Assembly: GCA_017618625.1 (NCBI GenBank)
Contig: JAFZTV010000029.1
Span: 1 to 15,169 of the forward strand
DNA: 15,169 nucleotides
Source: Bacteroidales bacterium
Lineage (GTDB): Bacteria > Bacteroidota > Bacteroidia > Bacteroidales > P3
Reading direction: 5' to 3'
The position numbers and the translations under genes were made by a program. The notes under the pieces are model-generated. The model saw nothing but the letters and a program-made list of their open reading frames with translations, was not told where the DNA came from and ran no database searches. Positions 1 to 8,032 of this stretch are shown piece after piece; within the stretch, counting starts at the first letter, position 1, and each line of letters opens with the position of its first letter.

Positions 1-1013
1 ACACTATCGTTACACATTGCGTTGTGCTTGACGGTGCGATCAATATTCTTTATTGAGAATGCGTTCTTTGTGCAGTTGTCAGTGATGCCGTAGCCGAGAG
101 CGTTGACAGTGGCGAAGTCACTGGAAACTCTGATGCTGTCGCCGACACATTGTTTCGTGTCAGCGATGACGGTGTCGTGAGCCGCTGTCGGAGCCGTGTT
201 GTCCTTGATGAGCTGTACGTGCCATACGTCTTTGGTGTTGTTGCAAGAGTCGGCGATGGTGTATTTGATAATCACGCTATCGTTGCACAAGTCGTTGTGC
301 TTGACGTTGCGGTCAACACTCTTAATAGAGAAATTGTACTTGGTGCAGTTGTCAGTGATGCCGTAGCCGAGAGCGTTGACGGCAGCGAAGTTACCAAGCA
401 CCTGTATGCTGTCGTCGATGCATTGTTCTGCGGCGGCATATACGGTGTCTTTTGTGGCAGTAGGCGGCAGGTCGTCCTTAATCAGTTGTACATGCCACAC
501 GTCTTTGGTGTTACCACATGAGTCGGCGATGGTGTACTTGATAATCACGCTGTCGTTGCACAAGTCGTTGTGCTTGACGTTGCGCTCAACGTTTTGCAGC
601 GTGAAGTTCACCTTGGTGCAGTTGTCAGTAATGCCGAAGCCGAGGCCATTGACGGTGGCGAAGTCACTGGAAACTCTGATGCTGTCGCCGACACATTGTT
701 TCGTGTCAGCAATGACGGTGTCGTGAGTCGCCGTCGGAGCCATGTTGTCCTGGATCAGCTGTATGTGCCACACATCCTTGGTGTTGTCGCAAGAGTCGGC
801 GATGGTGTATTTGATAATTACGCTATCGTTACAGTCAGCGTTGTGCTTGACGTTGCGGTCAACATTCTTTATAGTGAAGTTGTTTTTTGTGCAGTTGTCG
901 GTAATGCCGAAACCAAGTCCGTTGACAGTGGCGAAGTCGCTCTTCACTTTGATGCTGTCGCCCACACAGTCGCCTTTGGGAGCGATAACGGTGTCATGTG
1001 AGGCTGTCGGTGC
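1..1013 (-). repeat. 273-bp (91-codon) tandem repeats encoding HYR-like modules
   Basis: The 3' part of the giant gene seen here is a tandem array with an exact 273-bp period. Copies run 1013-741, 740-468, 467-195 and 194-1 (last one cut by the window). A GAGTCGGCGATGGTGTA block recurs at 247, 520 and 793, exactly 273 bp apart. Each unit encodes about 91 residues with conserved AP-T--HDTV, CVGDSI, GITDNCT, VDRNVKHN, CNDSVIIKYTIADSC and KDVWH-QLI-D segments and four cysteines. A more divergent relative of the unit precedes the array (about 1014-1290). Because the period is a whole number of codons, copy-number change would keep the frame. Homology to HYR domains is judged from the DNC and DSC-NT pattern. 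Confidence 0.93.
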
Positions 1014-4000
1014 GATGCTGTCGTGGATTCTTTGGTATAGTGTTACTTCGGTTTCGTTGTTGCAGGCGTCCTTTACGGTGTAGGTTATCACCAGCGTGTC
1101 GAGGCAGCTGTTCTCGCCGCGTTTAAACATGCGGGTGGCACTCTTAATGGTCACGTCGCTACAGCCATCGGTAAAGGTGAACCCCTGGCTTTCCAGCGAG
1201 TTTACTCCCGAACCTGTGCCTGTCAGCAGTGTCGCAATCTGTACCGTGTCGCCGATGCATGCAACAGCATCTGCCGTGTTTTCAGTAACGCTTGGTGTCG
1301 GCGGCTGGTCGTCAATAACCTTAACCTTGGCGGTGTCGGTACCTGTACATCCATTTTTGTCGGTGACAGTCACCTTTATTATATACTCTCCGTTGCAGCC
1401 ATCGGGTGAGGGCATGTTGGCGGAGATGTTGTCGGTGGTTTGGTTGATGTTGTTGTGGGTTGTGGGGGTTGCGAAGGTTATACCTGTGCCGCCGACCTGC
1501 TCCCAAGTGTATGTGTAGGGCGACGTGGTGGCAGTGATGTCAGCCGAGATATTCACCCCTGTGGCACCAGGACACTGATTGGCGATATTGGCTATTTGTG
1601 GTTCCACCGTGTCACGCACTGTGATGGTCACAGGTGTTGCGGCACTTGGACAGCCGTTGCCGTCAGTGGCGACGACATTATATACGACCTGATGGGATGC
1701 ATTGGGTGTTTCAGGAGTTGCGGTTGCGGTGGAAGTCGGGTCGCCGGCAGTAGGTGCGCTGTTGCCGGGAGTGACAGCAGTCCAGGTGTAGGTGTAGTTG
1801 GGATCAGGGGATGTGCCAGGCGAACCACCTGTGGCACTTGCCGAAAGGTTGGAGGTTCCGCCAAGACACACATCTGTACCGGTGGCAGTGACAATCATTG
1901 TGTCTGGTTCCGAAAGATGTAGTATCTTGGTTGTGTCACAGTTGTCAGGTGTACGGTTATCCCTTACATATAGTTCATAGTCTCCAGAAGTTAGATTGTT
2001 CCAGGTATAGGTGGTTCCTGTAATTTCATCCGCAGTATTGCCATCAAGTGTTACGAGATTATATGATCCATTTCCTCCCGATGCAGTAATCGTTATACTA
2101 CCATCATTTCCTCCATGGCAGGTTGGCGGTACGTACTGAAGATTGCTGATTGTAGGTGGTGGGAATACGGTAATGGATTGGTTTCTTACACCGGAGCAAC
2201 CGTTTACATCGGAAACACTTACGGAATATACGTAATAACCCGGAGCAGTTGGAGTTATCTGTACGGATGCTTGGTTATGTATGGGTATGGGCATTCCTGC
2301 TGCATCTCCACCATAGAAAGTGTACCAAGTTGTATCAGCGTAAGGTGTTGTTCCACCTGTTACGGCTGCCAATGTAAGTGTTACAGGATGTCCAAAACAG
2401 GCGTTGGAGCCAGATACAATGACGATTGGCACAGGGTTGACAACGATGTTAGCCTCTGAAGTCGCTTGGCAGCCATTTTGGTCGGTTACGGTGAGTGTAT
2501 ATGTTACGGTGTACCCTGTCAAACTGGCTGAATAAGGCGTTCCGATACCTGCCGCAGCCTCTGTTCCACCTGTAGGCACGTCAATTATTGTGCCACGACT
2601 AGCAGACCAAGTGTAAGTGTATCCAGGTGTACCTCCTGTAGCTGTTGTAGCACCGGTATGAAGTGTTACGTTTTCGTCTTCACAGATTGGGTTTTGTGAT
2701 GGTGTTATAACAATACTTGCGGCCGACAATGCTTCTGCTGGTTCACTTATGACTATGGCAATCGGAGTCGCCGAACATGTCGGGTCTGCTGTGCTGCGCA
2801 CACTAACGGTGTAGCTTCCGGCATCAAGGCCATTGACGGTGAATGGCAATGAGCCTGCTGTCCAGCTGGTGCCGCCGTCGGTGGAGAACTCAAATCCGTC
2901 GCCAGAGGTGTAGTTGGTACTGCCTACGGTAACTTTGTTTATAGTAATAGTGCCATCATCATCGCCTCCTTTACATTTTTTGTCGGTGGATGTGTAGGTG
3001 AACGTCGGAGTGGTGCCAACGCTTATTACCACTTGGTCGGTATCCGTGCATCCTTTGCTGTCGGTGACGATTACCTGGTAGGTGGTGTTAGCGGAAGGTG
3101 TGGCGGTAACGCTAGCTGTATTTGTGGCATCAAGACCTGATGCTGGTGACCAAGCGTAAGTGTATGCCGGTGCAGGTGAAGTCCCAGGTGTGCCGCCAGA
3201 TGCCGATGCGGTAAGTGAAACTCCGCTGCTTCCGGAGCAGAATGCCTGGTCGTCGCCAGCAGATACCGTCGGTTTCGGATTGACAGTTACGGTGATAGTC
3301 TTGGATACGGAGCAGCCGTCATTCCCAGTTACAACTACGGTATAATCCGTTGTGTTGCCAGGAGTGACGGTTTGAGGCCAGGTTGTGACCGTGGAACCGT
3401 TGAGAGTCCAAGAGTAAGGCGTTTCACCGCCAGTCGCAGTTGGGTTCAGGTTGACATTATCGCCAGCACAGATGGTTTGGTCACTGAGTCCGTTGAGCTG
3501 AAGTGTTGTCTCGTTCTCGATATCAACGTCTAGGTCGATGTAGCAGTCGCGGGAGTCACGTACACGGACTGTATAGCTCCCGATGGCAAGTCCGGAAAAT
3601 GTGCCTGTGGTGCGCTCTGGGCCACCATCAATGCTGTAATAGTAAGGTGCAACGCCATCAGTGGGTGTTATCTCAATACGACCGTTGTCGCGACCACACG
3701 TAGCATTTGTATGTATCTCCGTAGCATCGATGCTTTGAACGTCGAAGTTGAGAGTTATGTTATCGCTGTTGTTGCAGCCATATTCGTCAATGTAGTTCAT
3801 TGTACAGGATACGGGGCCCCCTGTGAATCCAATTGGTGGGGTAACAGTGAAGCTATTAAACTTGGCTCCCGTCCAGTTGCATGCAGCCCATGCGGAATCG
3901 AGTGCAACAGAATATGTCCAGTTATCTGGCAATAGGTCTTCGCTGAGTGCGAGATTCCAACCATAAAGGTATCCGTTATCCTGTTTGAAACCATCTATAA

Positions 4001-7000
4001 CAATAATTTTCCACTCTCCATTTAGTGGACAGCCAACTAGGTTTGCGAAAGACTCCTCAGGACGATATACTTGACTCATCGCGGCCATATTGGTGGAGTC
4101 AACAGTGCTGTGGTTATTATTTATTGCTAGCGTATGGATGTTAGCTTGGTTGTATATGAAACCCTGCTCGCCTCCGGCATAAATATATCCACGGTTATCG
4201 TTGCTAGACCATGCATAATTCCACCCTGTTCCTTGAGGGTTATAAGTTGTGTTGCATAGTTGCGAATTTGTTCCATCAGAGGTGTTAGGGTTACCTATGT
4301 AACCGCCATGGCTATAGTAATCTACACCAGCGCTATTTCCGGTCCAATTGCGGTGTCCTGCTGGTATATCAGCAGAACAGTCAGCGTTGGCATTTCCTCC
4401 AAAGTTTAATATTGTTGCACGTCTCGTTATACCATAGTTATCCTCAGGACATTCTAGCGCGATATATAGGTCTCCAATATATGTGTGCTCCATATTCATA
4501 TGTAGGTACAGTATGTCGTTATAGTCTCGGACTACTGCACCTGCGGCGAACTGGGTGAAGGTTACGGATGATACATATTCGCAACTATACACTCCGTCGC
4601 CATCAGGATCGCACTCTGTTCCATCTGGCAAGAATATTGTATTGGCTTCTCCAAGTGTTGTTTCAATATGAACACCAGGATGAGTTACTTCTACAAATGA
4701 GCCACTTCCATCATATCCTATTGATATAGGCTTTGTATTGCCTGGACAAACCGAGATTTCATCTCCGCTGACCCTCAGAGTGTGTATTCTGCCCGACACT
4801 CTTACTCGACCCCTAGCTGTAAGGGGACAGCCCGCAGATGCAGACAGATTCAAATTGTAACCATACTCATATTCGAAGGTATGACTGAAACTGCTTGTTG
4901 TGGAAGAACCCAAGGGGGTGCCAATGCTGTCTAATTGCCAGTTGTAATCACCAAAGGTGCAATTATCGTGATTCAGCAACGTAGCATTGAGTGTTTCTCC
5001 TTTACAGATATCATAATAGAAATATCCATCTTCACCCATTTGTGCCGTGTCGGTCTGACCTCCATGACTGTATTCTATTACAGCGTTGCCTGGCACACAG
5101 CATTCGTCAAGGAAAATGGCATAAAGTGTGGCATCATGTGTGAGATAGTATGTCCCGCTTGGTTGGTAATATTCACCAGAGCCGTTTTCCATAGTATTCC
5201 ATCCAGCAAAAGTACGTCCAGAACTGCATGTGGGGACTTGTGAAGAGAGTGTGATATATCCGTAACCTGTTTGAGATGCGGGATTATTGTCGTATGTGCC
5301 AACACAGTTGCCATTGGAATATTCAAGGGTTGGTGCCGTAACTACTATCTTATAGTCTTCGTACTCTCCATGTGCGGACTCTCCTCCACATGGAAGGTTT
5401 AGACCTGCATCATTATTTTCCCTTGTGCCAAAAATTCGCATACGGTAATTACCGGGCTGAACCCAACTGGGTATTGTAAAGGAGGCGTGAAAGACTCTTC
5501 GTGCAATGTTTCCAGATACAAAAACACGCTCGGTTGCGTTGTCGAATGTGCCATCCTGATTCCAGTCCACCCAAATAGCAGCATGACCGGACTGAGGATC
5601 TACCGAGAATCCTAAAGTGACGGCAACAGTTATGAGGCTACCAATGTTGGCCGTTACAAAGTGGCTGTTGTAGTAGTTAGCGTAAGGTCTATCGGGAGAT
5701 GAAGAGGGTTGTTGATTATCAATATTGGGTGTTCCGCCCGTTGTTTGCACTGTATCAATATGGTTAGATGCATAACTTATACCTGAGCTTGTTGGATTAT
5801 TGCAGTCGGTGCTTAGTGGCGTGACAATCATATAGTCTTCCACCTCGCCCTGTATAACGTGACAGGGGTCGGACGGACTTGCGGTCTGCCCGTCAAGGAG
5901 GACTCGCATGTGGTATTCATTGCGGGTGGCTGACGCTGGCACATTAAAACTTCCAGTAATGGGGGATGACTGAGCCGTTGTGGTTCGCCATACTCGTTCG
6001 CCATCGCTGAAGGAACCGTCGTTGTTCCAATCTACCCAGATGGCTGCACCGTAGGACGAACCGCCGGATGCTGTTATACTAAAGTTGAGTGTGGTGGCCG
6101 TGTTCTCATCGGTTGTAAAAGTGTGTATGGAGCTGTAATCGGTGTATGTGTTGGCTGTGCCGCGTGTCGTGTTGTTGATGCCTGAGGTTCCTCCTGTGGC
6201 TGTAAAGTTTTGGATATAGTAATTCTCTCTTACATCTTCGAACGATGGTGTACAGAATGGGTTTACATGTAAAGTATATGATGCGTTGGCTGCACACGTG
6301 TCTGTGGAACGAGCCACGCTTGCGCTAATAGTAGTTGTACCTGCGGTGTGTATTGTTATAGCCCCTGTTGCGGGATCTATTGATGCCACAGAGGGGTCGG
6401 AGGAGGTATAGCTGGGGTCGTTGGGATGGTTGGATATTAGGTCGGGGAACGAAGTAGAACCTTGGTCGGCCGTATATTCGTCAACAGTGAATTGAAATGT
6501 CGGTTGTGTGCAATCCAGACATCTCACGCAGAATGCTGTGTTGGGACGATGTTTTGTATTGACAACAGTTGTGGCAGTTCCATTCATCGTATAATCTGGG
6601 TTTTCTGGATTCACATCATACGTAGAAGCAAACCCTCCCACCCAATAACTACTTTTTACTAAGTTGCTGGCTTGCGTAGTATAATAGAATTGATAGTATG
6701 TATCCTTTGCTAGATTGTATGCACCACTAGAATTACTTATCCAGTAGTTGTCAACAGCTACGACAAGATTCTTTGTGCCATCATAATAAAACTCGTTGTT
6801 TAATGTTATTCTTTTCCAACCCCCAGCACCGTTGAATGTGACTGAACCGTCATATACTACTGTCAGTTCTGAATAGGGAATCCAATCACCAAAAGATGTC
6901 TGATCGGTGGTGGCCATGTATATTTTTATGGGGGTTGTGATTGTTCCGTTACTATTGGGGTTCACGTACTTGAATGATATATGTGTAATATAACCAGCCC

Positions 7001-7376
7001 TGCCGTCGCAATATGAGGAAAGTTCGCTTTTCAAATACAGCATCTGGCAATAACTATAACAGTATTTGTTGTTTGCTGTTTGGTGGACGTTGTACAATGG
7101 TGCATACTGATTTGCATCAGTAGAACTACTTCCTGAGCCTAATTCATAACGTGTCCTGCCAGTAGGACAGATGGATGTTGGAGTCTGTCCTACTGCGAGG
7201 TTGGGCAGTATAAACCCTAACAGCAACAATGCTAATATGCCTATCCAGTGGGCGTGGAGGCCGTTGGAGGCGTGGCGTTTTATCGGCCTCTCTGTTTTTT
7301 CGAATTTATGATTTACGGTTTTTGTGCCGCAGATGTTACCGCAGCACTTCTGGCTGAGACGGTAATTTTCAATCAT
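1..7376 (-). CDS. Giant multidomain surface adhesin, SprB/HYR type, probable T9SS cargo (partial, 3' end outside window)
   Basis: Reads open from an ATG at 7376 to the left edge: 2458 codons without a stop, with the frame checked at several points along its length. Residues 44-63 form a signal peptide (hydrophobic core, likely cut after AVG before QTP), preceded by an unusually long polar, basic stretch of about 43 residues. Modules in order: beta-rich N-terminal domain (about 64-340); Ig-like domain of the BIG2 sort (about 345-415); two GEVED domains, with DWNNDG at 449-454 ending GEVEDY at 510-515, and DWNQDG at 604-609 ending GEYEDY at 670-675; a Listeria-Bacteroides repeat (about 685-755, FAGWNT); a proprotein-convertase P-like domain (about 930-1145, GDL near 968, NGEWKIIVID from 1119); SprB-like repeats near 1220-1280, 1462-1530 and 1750-1815 among PKD/Ig-like modules; then HYR-like 91-residue tandem repeats from 2122. 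Known proteins of this make-up are secreted adhesins or gliding proteins. T9SS export is inferred from the family and from the neighbouring Plug gene, because the C-terminal sorting domain is not visible. Ligand unknown. Confidence 0.93.
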   Translation of the reverse strand, partial: MIENYRLSQKCCGNICGTKTVNHKFEKTERPIKRHASNGLHAHWIGILALLLLGFILPNLAVGQTPTSICPTGRTRYELGSGSSSTDANQYAPLYNVHQTANNKYCYSYCQMLYLKSELSSYCDGRAGYITHISFKYVNPNSNGTITTPIKIYMATTDQTSFGDWIPYSELTVVYDGSVTFNGAGGWKRITLNNEFYYDGTKNLVVAVDNYWISNSSGAYNLAKDTYYQFYYTTQASNLVKSSYWVGGFASTYDVNPENPDYTMNGTATTVVNTKHRPNTAFCVRCLDCTQPTFQFTVDEYTADQGSTSFPDLISNHPNDPSYTSSDPSVASIDPATGAITIHTAGTTTISASVARSTDTCAANASYTLHVNPFCTPSFEDVRENYYIQNFTATGGTSGINNTTRGTANTYTDYSSIHTFTTDENTATTLNFSITASGGSSYGAAIWVDWNNDGSFSDGERVWRTTTAQSSPITGSFNVPASATRNEYHMRVLLDGQTASPSDPCHVIQGEVEDYMIVTPLSTDCNNPTSSGISYASNHIDTVQTTGGTPNIDNQQPSSSPDRPYANYYNSHFVTANIGSLITVAVTLGFSVDPQSGHAAIWVDWNQDGTFDNATERVFVSGNIARRVFHASFTIPSWVQPGNYRMRIFGTRENNDAGLNLPCGGESAHGEYEDYKIVVTAPTLEYSNGNCVGTYDNNPASQTGYGYITLSSQVPTCSSGRTFAGWNTMENGSGEYYQPSGTYYLTHDATLYAIFLDECCVPGNAVIEYSHGGQTDTAQMGEDGYFYYDICKGETLNATLLNHDNCTFGDYNWQLDSIGTPLGSSTTSSFSHTFEYEYGYNLNLSASAGCPLTARGRVRVSGRIHTLRVSGDEISVCPGNTKPISIGYDGSGSFVEVTHPGVHIETTLGEANTIFLPDGTECDPDGDGVYSCEYVSSVTFTQFAAGAVVRDYNDILYLHMNMEHTYIGDLYIALECPEDNYGITRRATILNFGGNANADCSADIPAGHRNWTGNSAGVDYYSHGGYIGNPNTSDGTNSQLCNTTYNPQGTGWNYAWSSNDNRGYIYAGGEQGFIYNQANIHTLAINNNHSTVDSTNMAAMSQVYRPEESFANLVGCPLNGEWKIIVIDGFKQDNGYLYGWNLALSEDLLPDNWTYSVALDSAWAACNWTGAKFNSFTVTPPIGFTGGPVSCTMNYIDEYGCNNSDNITLNFDVQSIDATEIHTNATCGRDNGRIEITPTDGVAPYYYSIDGGPERTTGTFSGLAIGSYTVRVRDSRDCYIDLDVDIENETTLQLNGLSDQTICAGDNVNLNPTATGGETPYSWTLNGSTVTTWPQTVTPGNTTDYTVVVTGNDGCSVSKTITVTVNPKPTVSAGDDQAFCSGSSGVSLTASASGGTPGTSPAPAYTYAWSPASGLDATNTASVTATPSANTTYQVIVTDSKGCTDTDQVVISVGTTPTFTYTSTDKKCKGGDDDGTITINKVTVGSTNYTSGDGFEFSTDGGTSWTAGSLPFTVNGLDAGSYTVSVRSTADPTCSATPIAIVISEPAEALSAASIVITPSQNPICEDENVTLHTGATTATGGTPGYTYTWSASRGTIIDVPTGGTEAAAGIGTPYSASLTGYTVTYTLTVTDQNGCQATSEANIVVNPVPIVIVSGSNACFGHPVTLTLAAVTGGTTPYADTTWYTFYGGDAAGMPIPIHNQASVQITPTAPGYYVYSVSVSDVNGCSGVRNQSITVFPPPTISNLQYVPPTCHGGNDGSITITASGGNGSYNLVTLDGNTADEITGTTYTWNNLTSGDYELYVRDNRTPDNCDTTKILHLSEPDTMIVTATGTDVCLGGTSNLSASATGGSPGTSPDPNYTYTWTAVTPGNSAPTAGDPTSTATATPETPNASHQVVYNVVATDGNGCPSAATPVTITVRDTVEPQIANIANQCPGATGVNISADITATTSPYTYTWEQVGGTGITFATPTTHNNINQTTDNISANMPSPDGCNGEYIIKVTVTDKNGCTGTDTAKVKVIDDQPPTPSVTENTADAVACIGDTVQIATLLTGTGSGVNSLESQGFTFTDGCSDVTIKSATRMFKRGENSCLDTLVITYTVKDACNNETEVTLYQRIHDSIAPTASHDTVIAPKGDCVGDSIKVKSDFATVNGLGFGITDNCTKNNFTIKNVDRNVKHNADCNDSVIIKYTIADSCDNTKDVWHIQLIQDNMAPTATHDTVIADTKQCVGDSIRVSSDFATVNGLGFGITDNCTKVNFTLQNVERNVKHNDLCNDSVIIKYTIADSCGNTKDVWHVQLIKDDLPPTATKDTVYAAAEQCIDDSIQVLGNFAAVNALGYGITDNCTKYNFSIKSVDRNVKHNDLCNDSVIIKYTIADSCNNTKDVWHVQLIKDNTAPTAAHDTVIADTKQCVGDSIRVSSDFATVNALGYGITDNCTKNAFSIKNIDRTVKHNAMCNDS

Positions 7377-7662
7377 ATCTTTTAATTTTTGTTGTTTACG
7401 ACTAATACTTTTTTTCTCGTCCCTATTGTTCTCTCTCGGTTGCGTGTGTTGTGCTTACTTTCGGCTGCGGGTCGCTTTCTGCAAACCTCACAGCCGTTAT
7501 TTGTCCGCGTCGGGCAACTCCCTGTGTGGTTTGGGCACACTGGCGAATCTTCGCCTCGTGCGACGCAGCTTTCCTAATCGCATGGCCGGTATTCCGCTTA
7601 TGTACCCTGTGTTAGTCATTTATATGATTGTTTGGTTGGCTTCGTGGTGAATTGAAAAATTT

Positions 7663-7711
7663 AAGTTTCCTATAGTGGGAGTTAGTAGGGCGTTGGTAGG
7701 GCGTTGGTAGG
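7663..7711 (-). repeat. Dispersed 49-bp intergenic element, copy 1 (with 11-bp sub-repeats)
   Basis: On the plus strand it starts AAGTTTCC-ATAGTG and ends in tandem TAGGGCGTTGG units (7686-7696 and 7697-7707, identical). It aligns without gaps to 9427-9475, 36 of 49 positions identical by my count. The shared parts are the AAGTTTCC-ATAGTG head and the TGGTAGG words at the tail. It lies in the gap upstream of the adhesin gene. Function unknown; orientation is given relative to the genes. Confidence 0.7.
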
Positions 7712-7870
7712 TAGGGCTCTTTTCTCTTGTGGTTAGTTTTTGGTTGTGTTGTCTGTGTTTTAAGATGTTGCTTTCGTTAACTAACGGCTGGTTGCTGATT
7801 ACTGACTACAGTTACGGTGCCCTCTCACCTATTTAGTGCGTTTTATTTCGATTTTATTACATTTTTTGTT

Positions 7871-7948
7871 CAAATATATATAGTGCAACGACAACTGTTT
7901 CCGATGGTTGTCATTTTATGCACAGTGGATGTTCATTATGCAAATATA
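7871..7948 (-). promoter_or_regulatory. Two -7-like boxes (TATATTTG) upstream of the adhesin gene
   Basis: Reading the minus strand, TATATTTG occurs at 7948-7941 and again at 7878-7871. Both fit the Bacteroidota primary-sigma -7 consensus TAnnTTTG. I could not find a TTG-type -33 element at the usual spacing for either, so promoter activity is only a possibility. The upstream box sits directly beside the inverted repeat at 7952-7983. Both are 490 bp or more from the adhesin start. Confidence 0.35.
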
Positions 7949-7951
7949 GCA

Positions 7952-7983
7952 AACGTTTTCAACATGGAGCTGTTGAAAACGTT
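7952..7983 (-). terminator. Perfect 13-bp inverted repeat, terminator of the Plug gene or operator-like site
   Basis: AACGTTTTCAACA (7952-7964) and TGTTGAAAACGTT (7971-7983) are perfect reverse complements separated by a 6-base loop. The hairpin lies about 50 bp past the stop of the Plug gene, a normal place for an intrinsic terminator. The T-run on the coding strand precedes the stem rather than following it, however, and only short T-rich words come after. Because it abuts a TATATTTG box, it could instead be a protein-binding palindrome over the upstream half of a promoter. I cannot decide between the two. Confidence 0.5.
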
Positions 7984-8032
7984 AAAAAATCCGAAATAAT
8001 TTGTCAGTGTCTGGTTGTCAGCGGTCAGCGTG

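Larger units (their letters stand above)
7377..8032. other. 656-bp intergenic region between the Plug gene and the giant adhesin gene
   Basis: No convincing gene. From right to left it holds a 13-bp-stem inverted repeat (7952-7983), two TATATTTG -7-like boxes on the minus strand (7941-7948, 7871-7878), an A/T-rich stretch, a copy of the 49-bp dispersed element (7663-7711), and a more G/C-rich block (about 7430-7620). That block contains a small hairpin, GGCGAA/TTCGCC (7542-7555), and a 40-codon minus-strand ORF (start 7619, stop at 7497-7499) rich in Arg/Lys, which I cannot recognise with confidence. The bases just ahead of the adhesin start are A/T-rich (AAAAATTAAAAG on the coding strand), typical of Bacteroidota leaders that lack a Shine-Dalgarno sequence. 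If the far -7 boxes are used, the adhesin mRNA would carry a leader of about 500 nt. Confidence 0.75.

Noticed and set aside
150..1001. Plus-strand ORFs of 113-143 codons with internal repeats
   Set aside because: They lie antisense to the adhesin repeat array. Their repetitiveness is a by-product of the 273-bp tandem units, and the minus frame is open continuously with recognisable domains.
6293..6302. Second CACGTG-type core (CACACGTGTC) as a further parS
   Set aside because: Only the central six bases match. The flanks lack the GTTT/AAAC arms and it lies inside the adhesin coding sequence.
7389..7650. Two plus-strand ORFs of 62 and 74 codons in the Plug-adhesin gap
   Set aside because: They overlap each other in different frames, lack ribosome-binding signals and resemble no family I know. 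The gap is better described by its repeats and hairpins.
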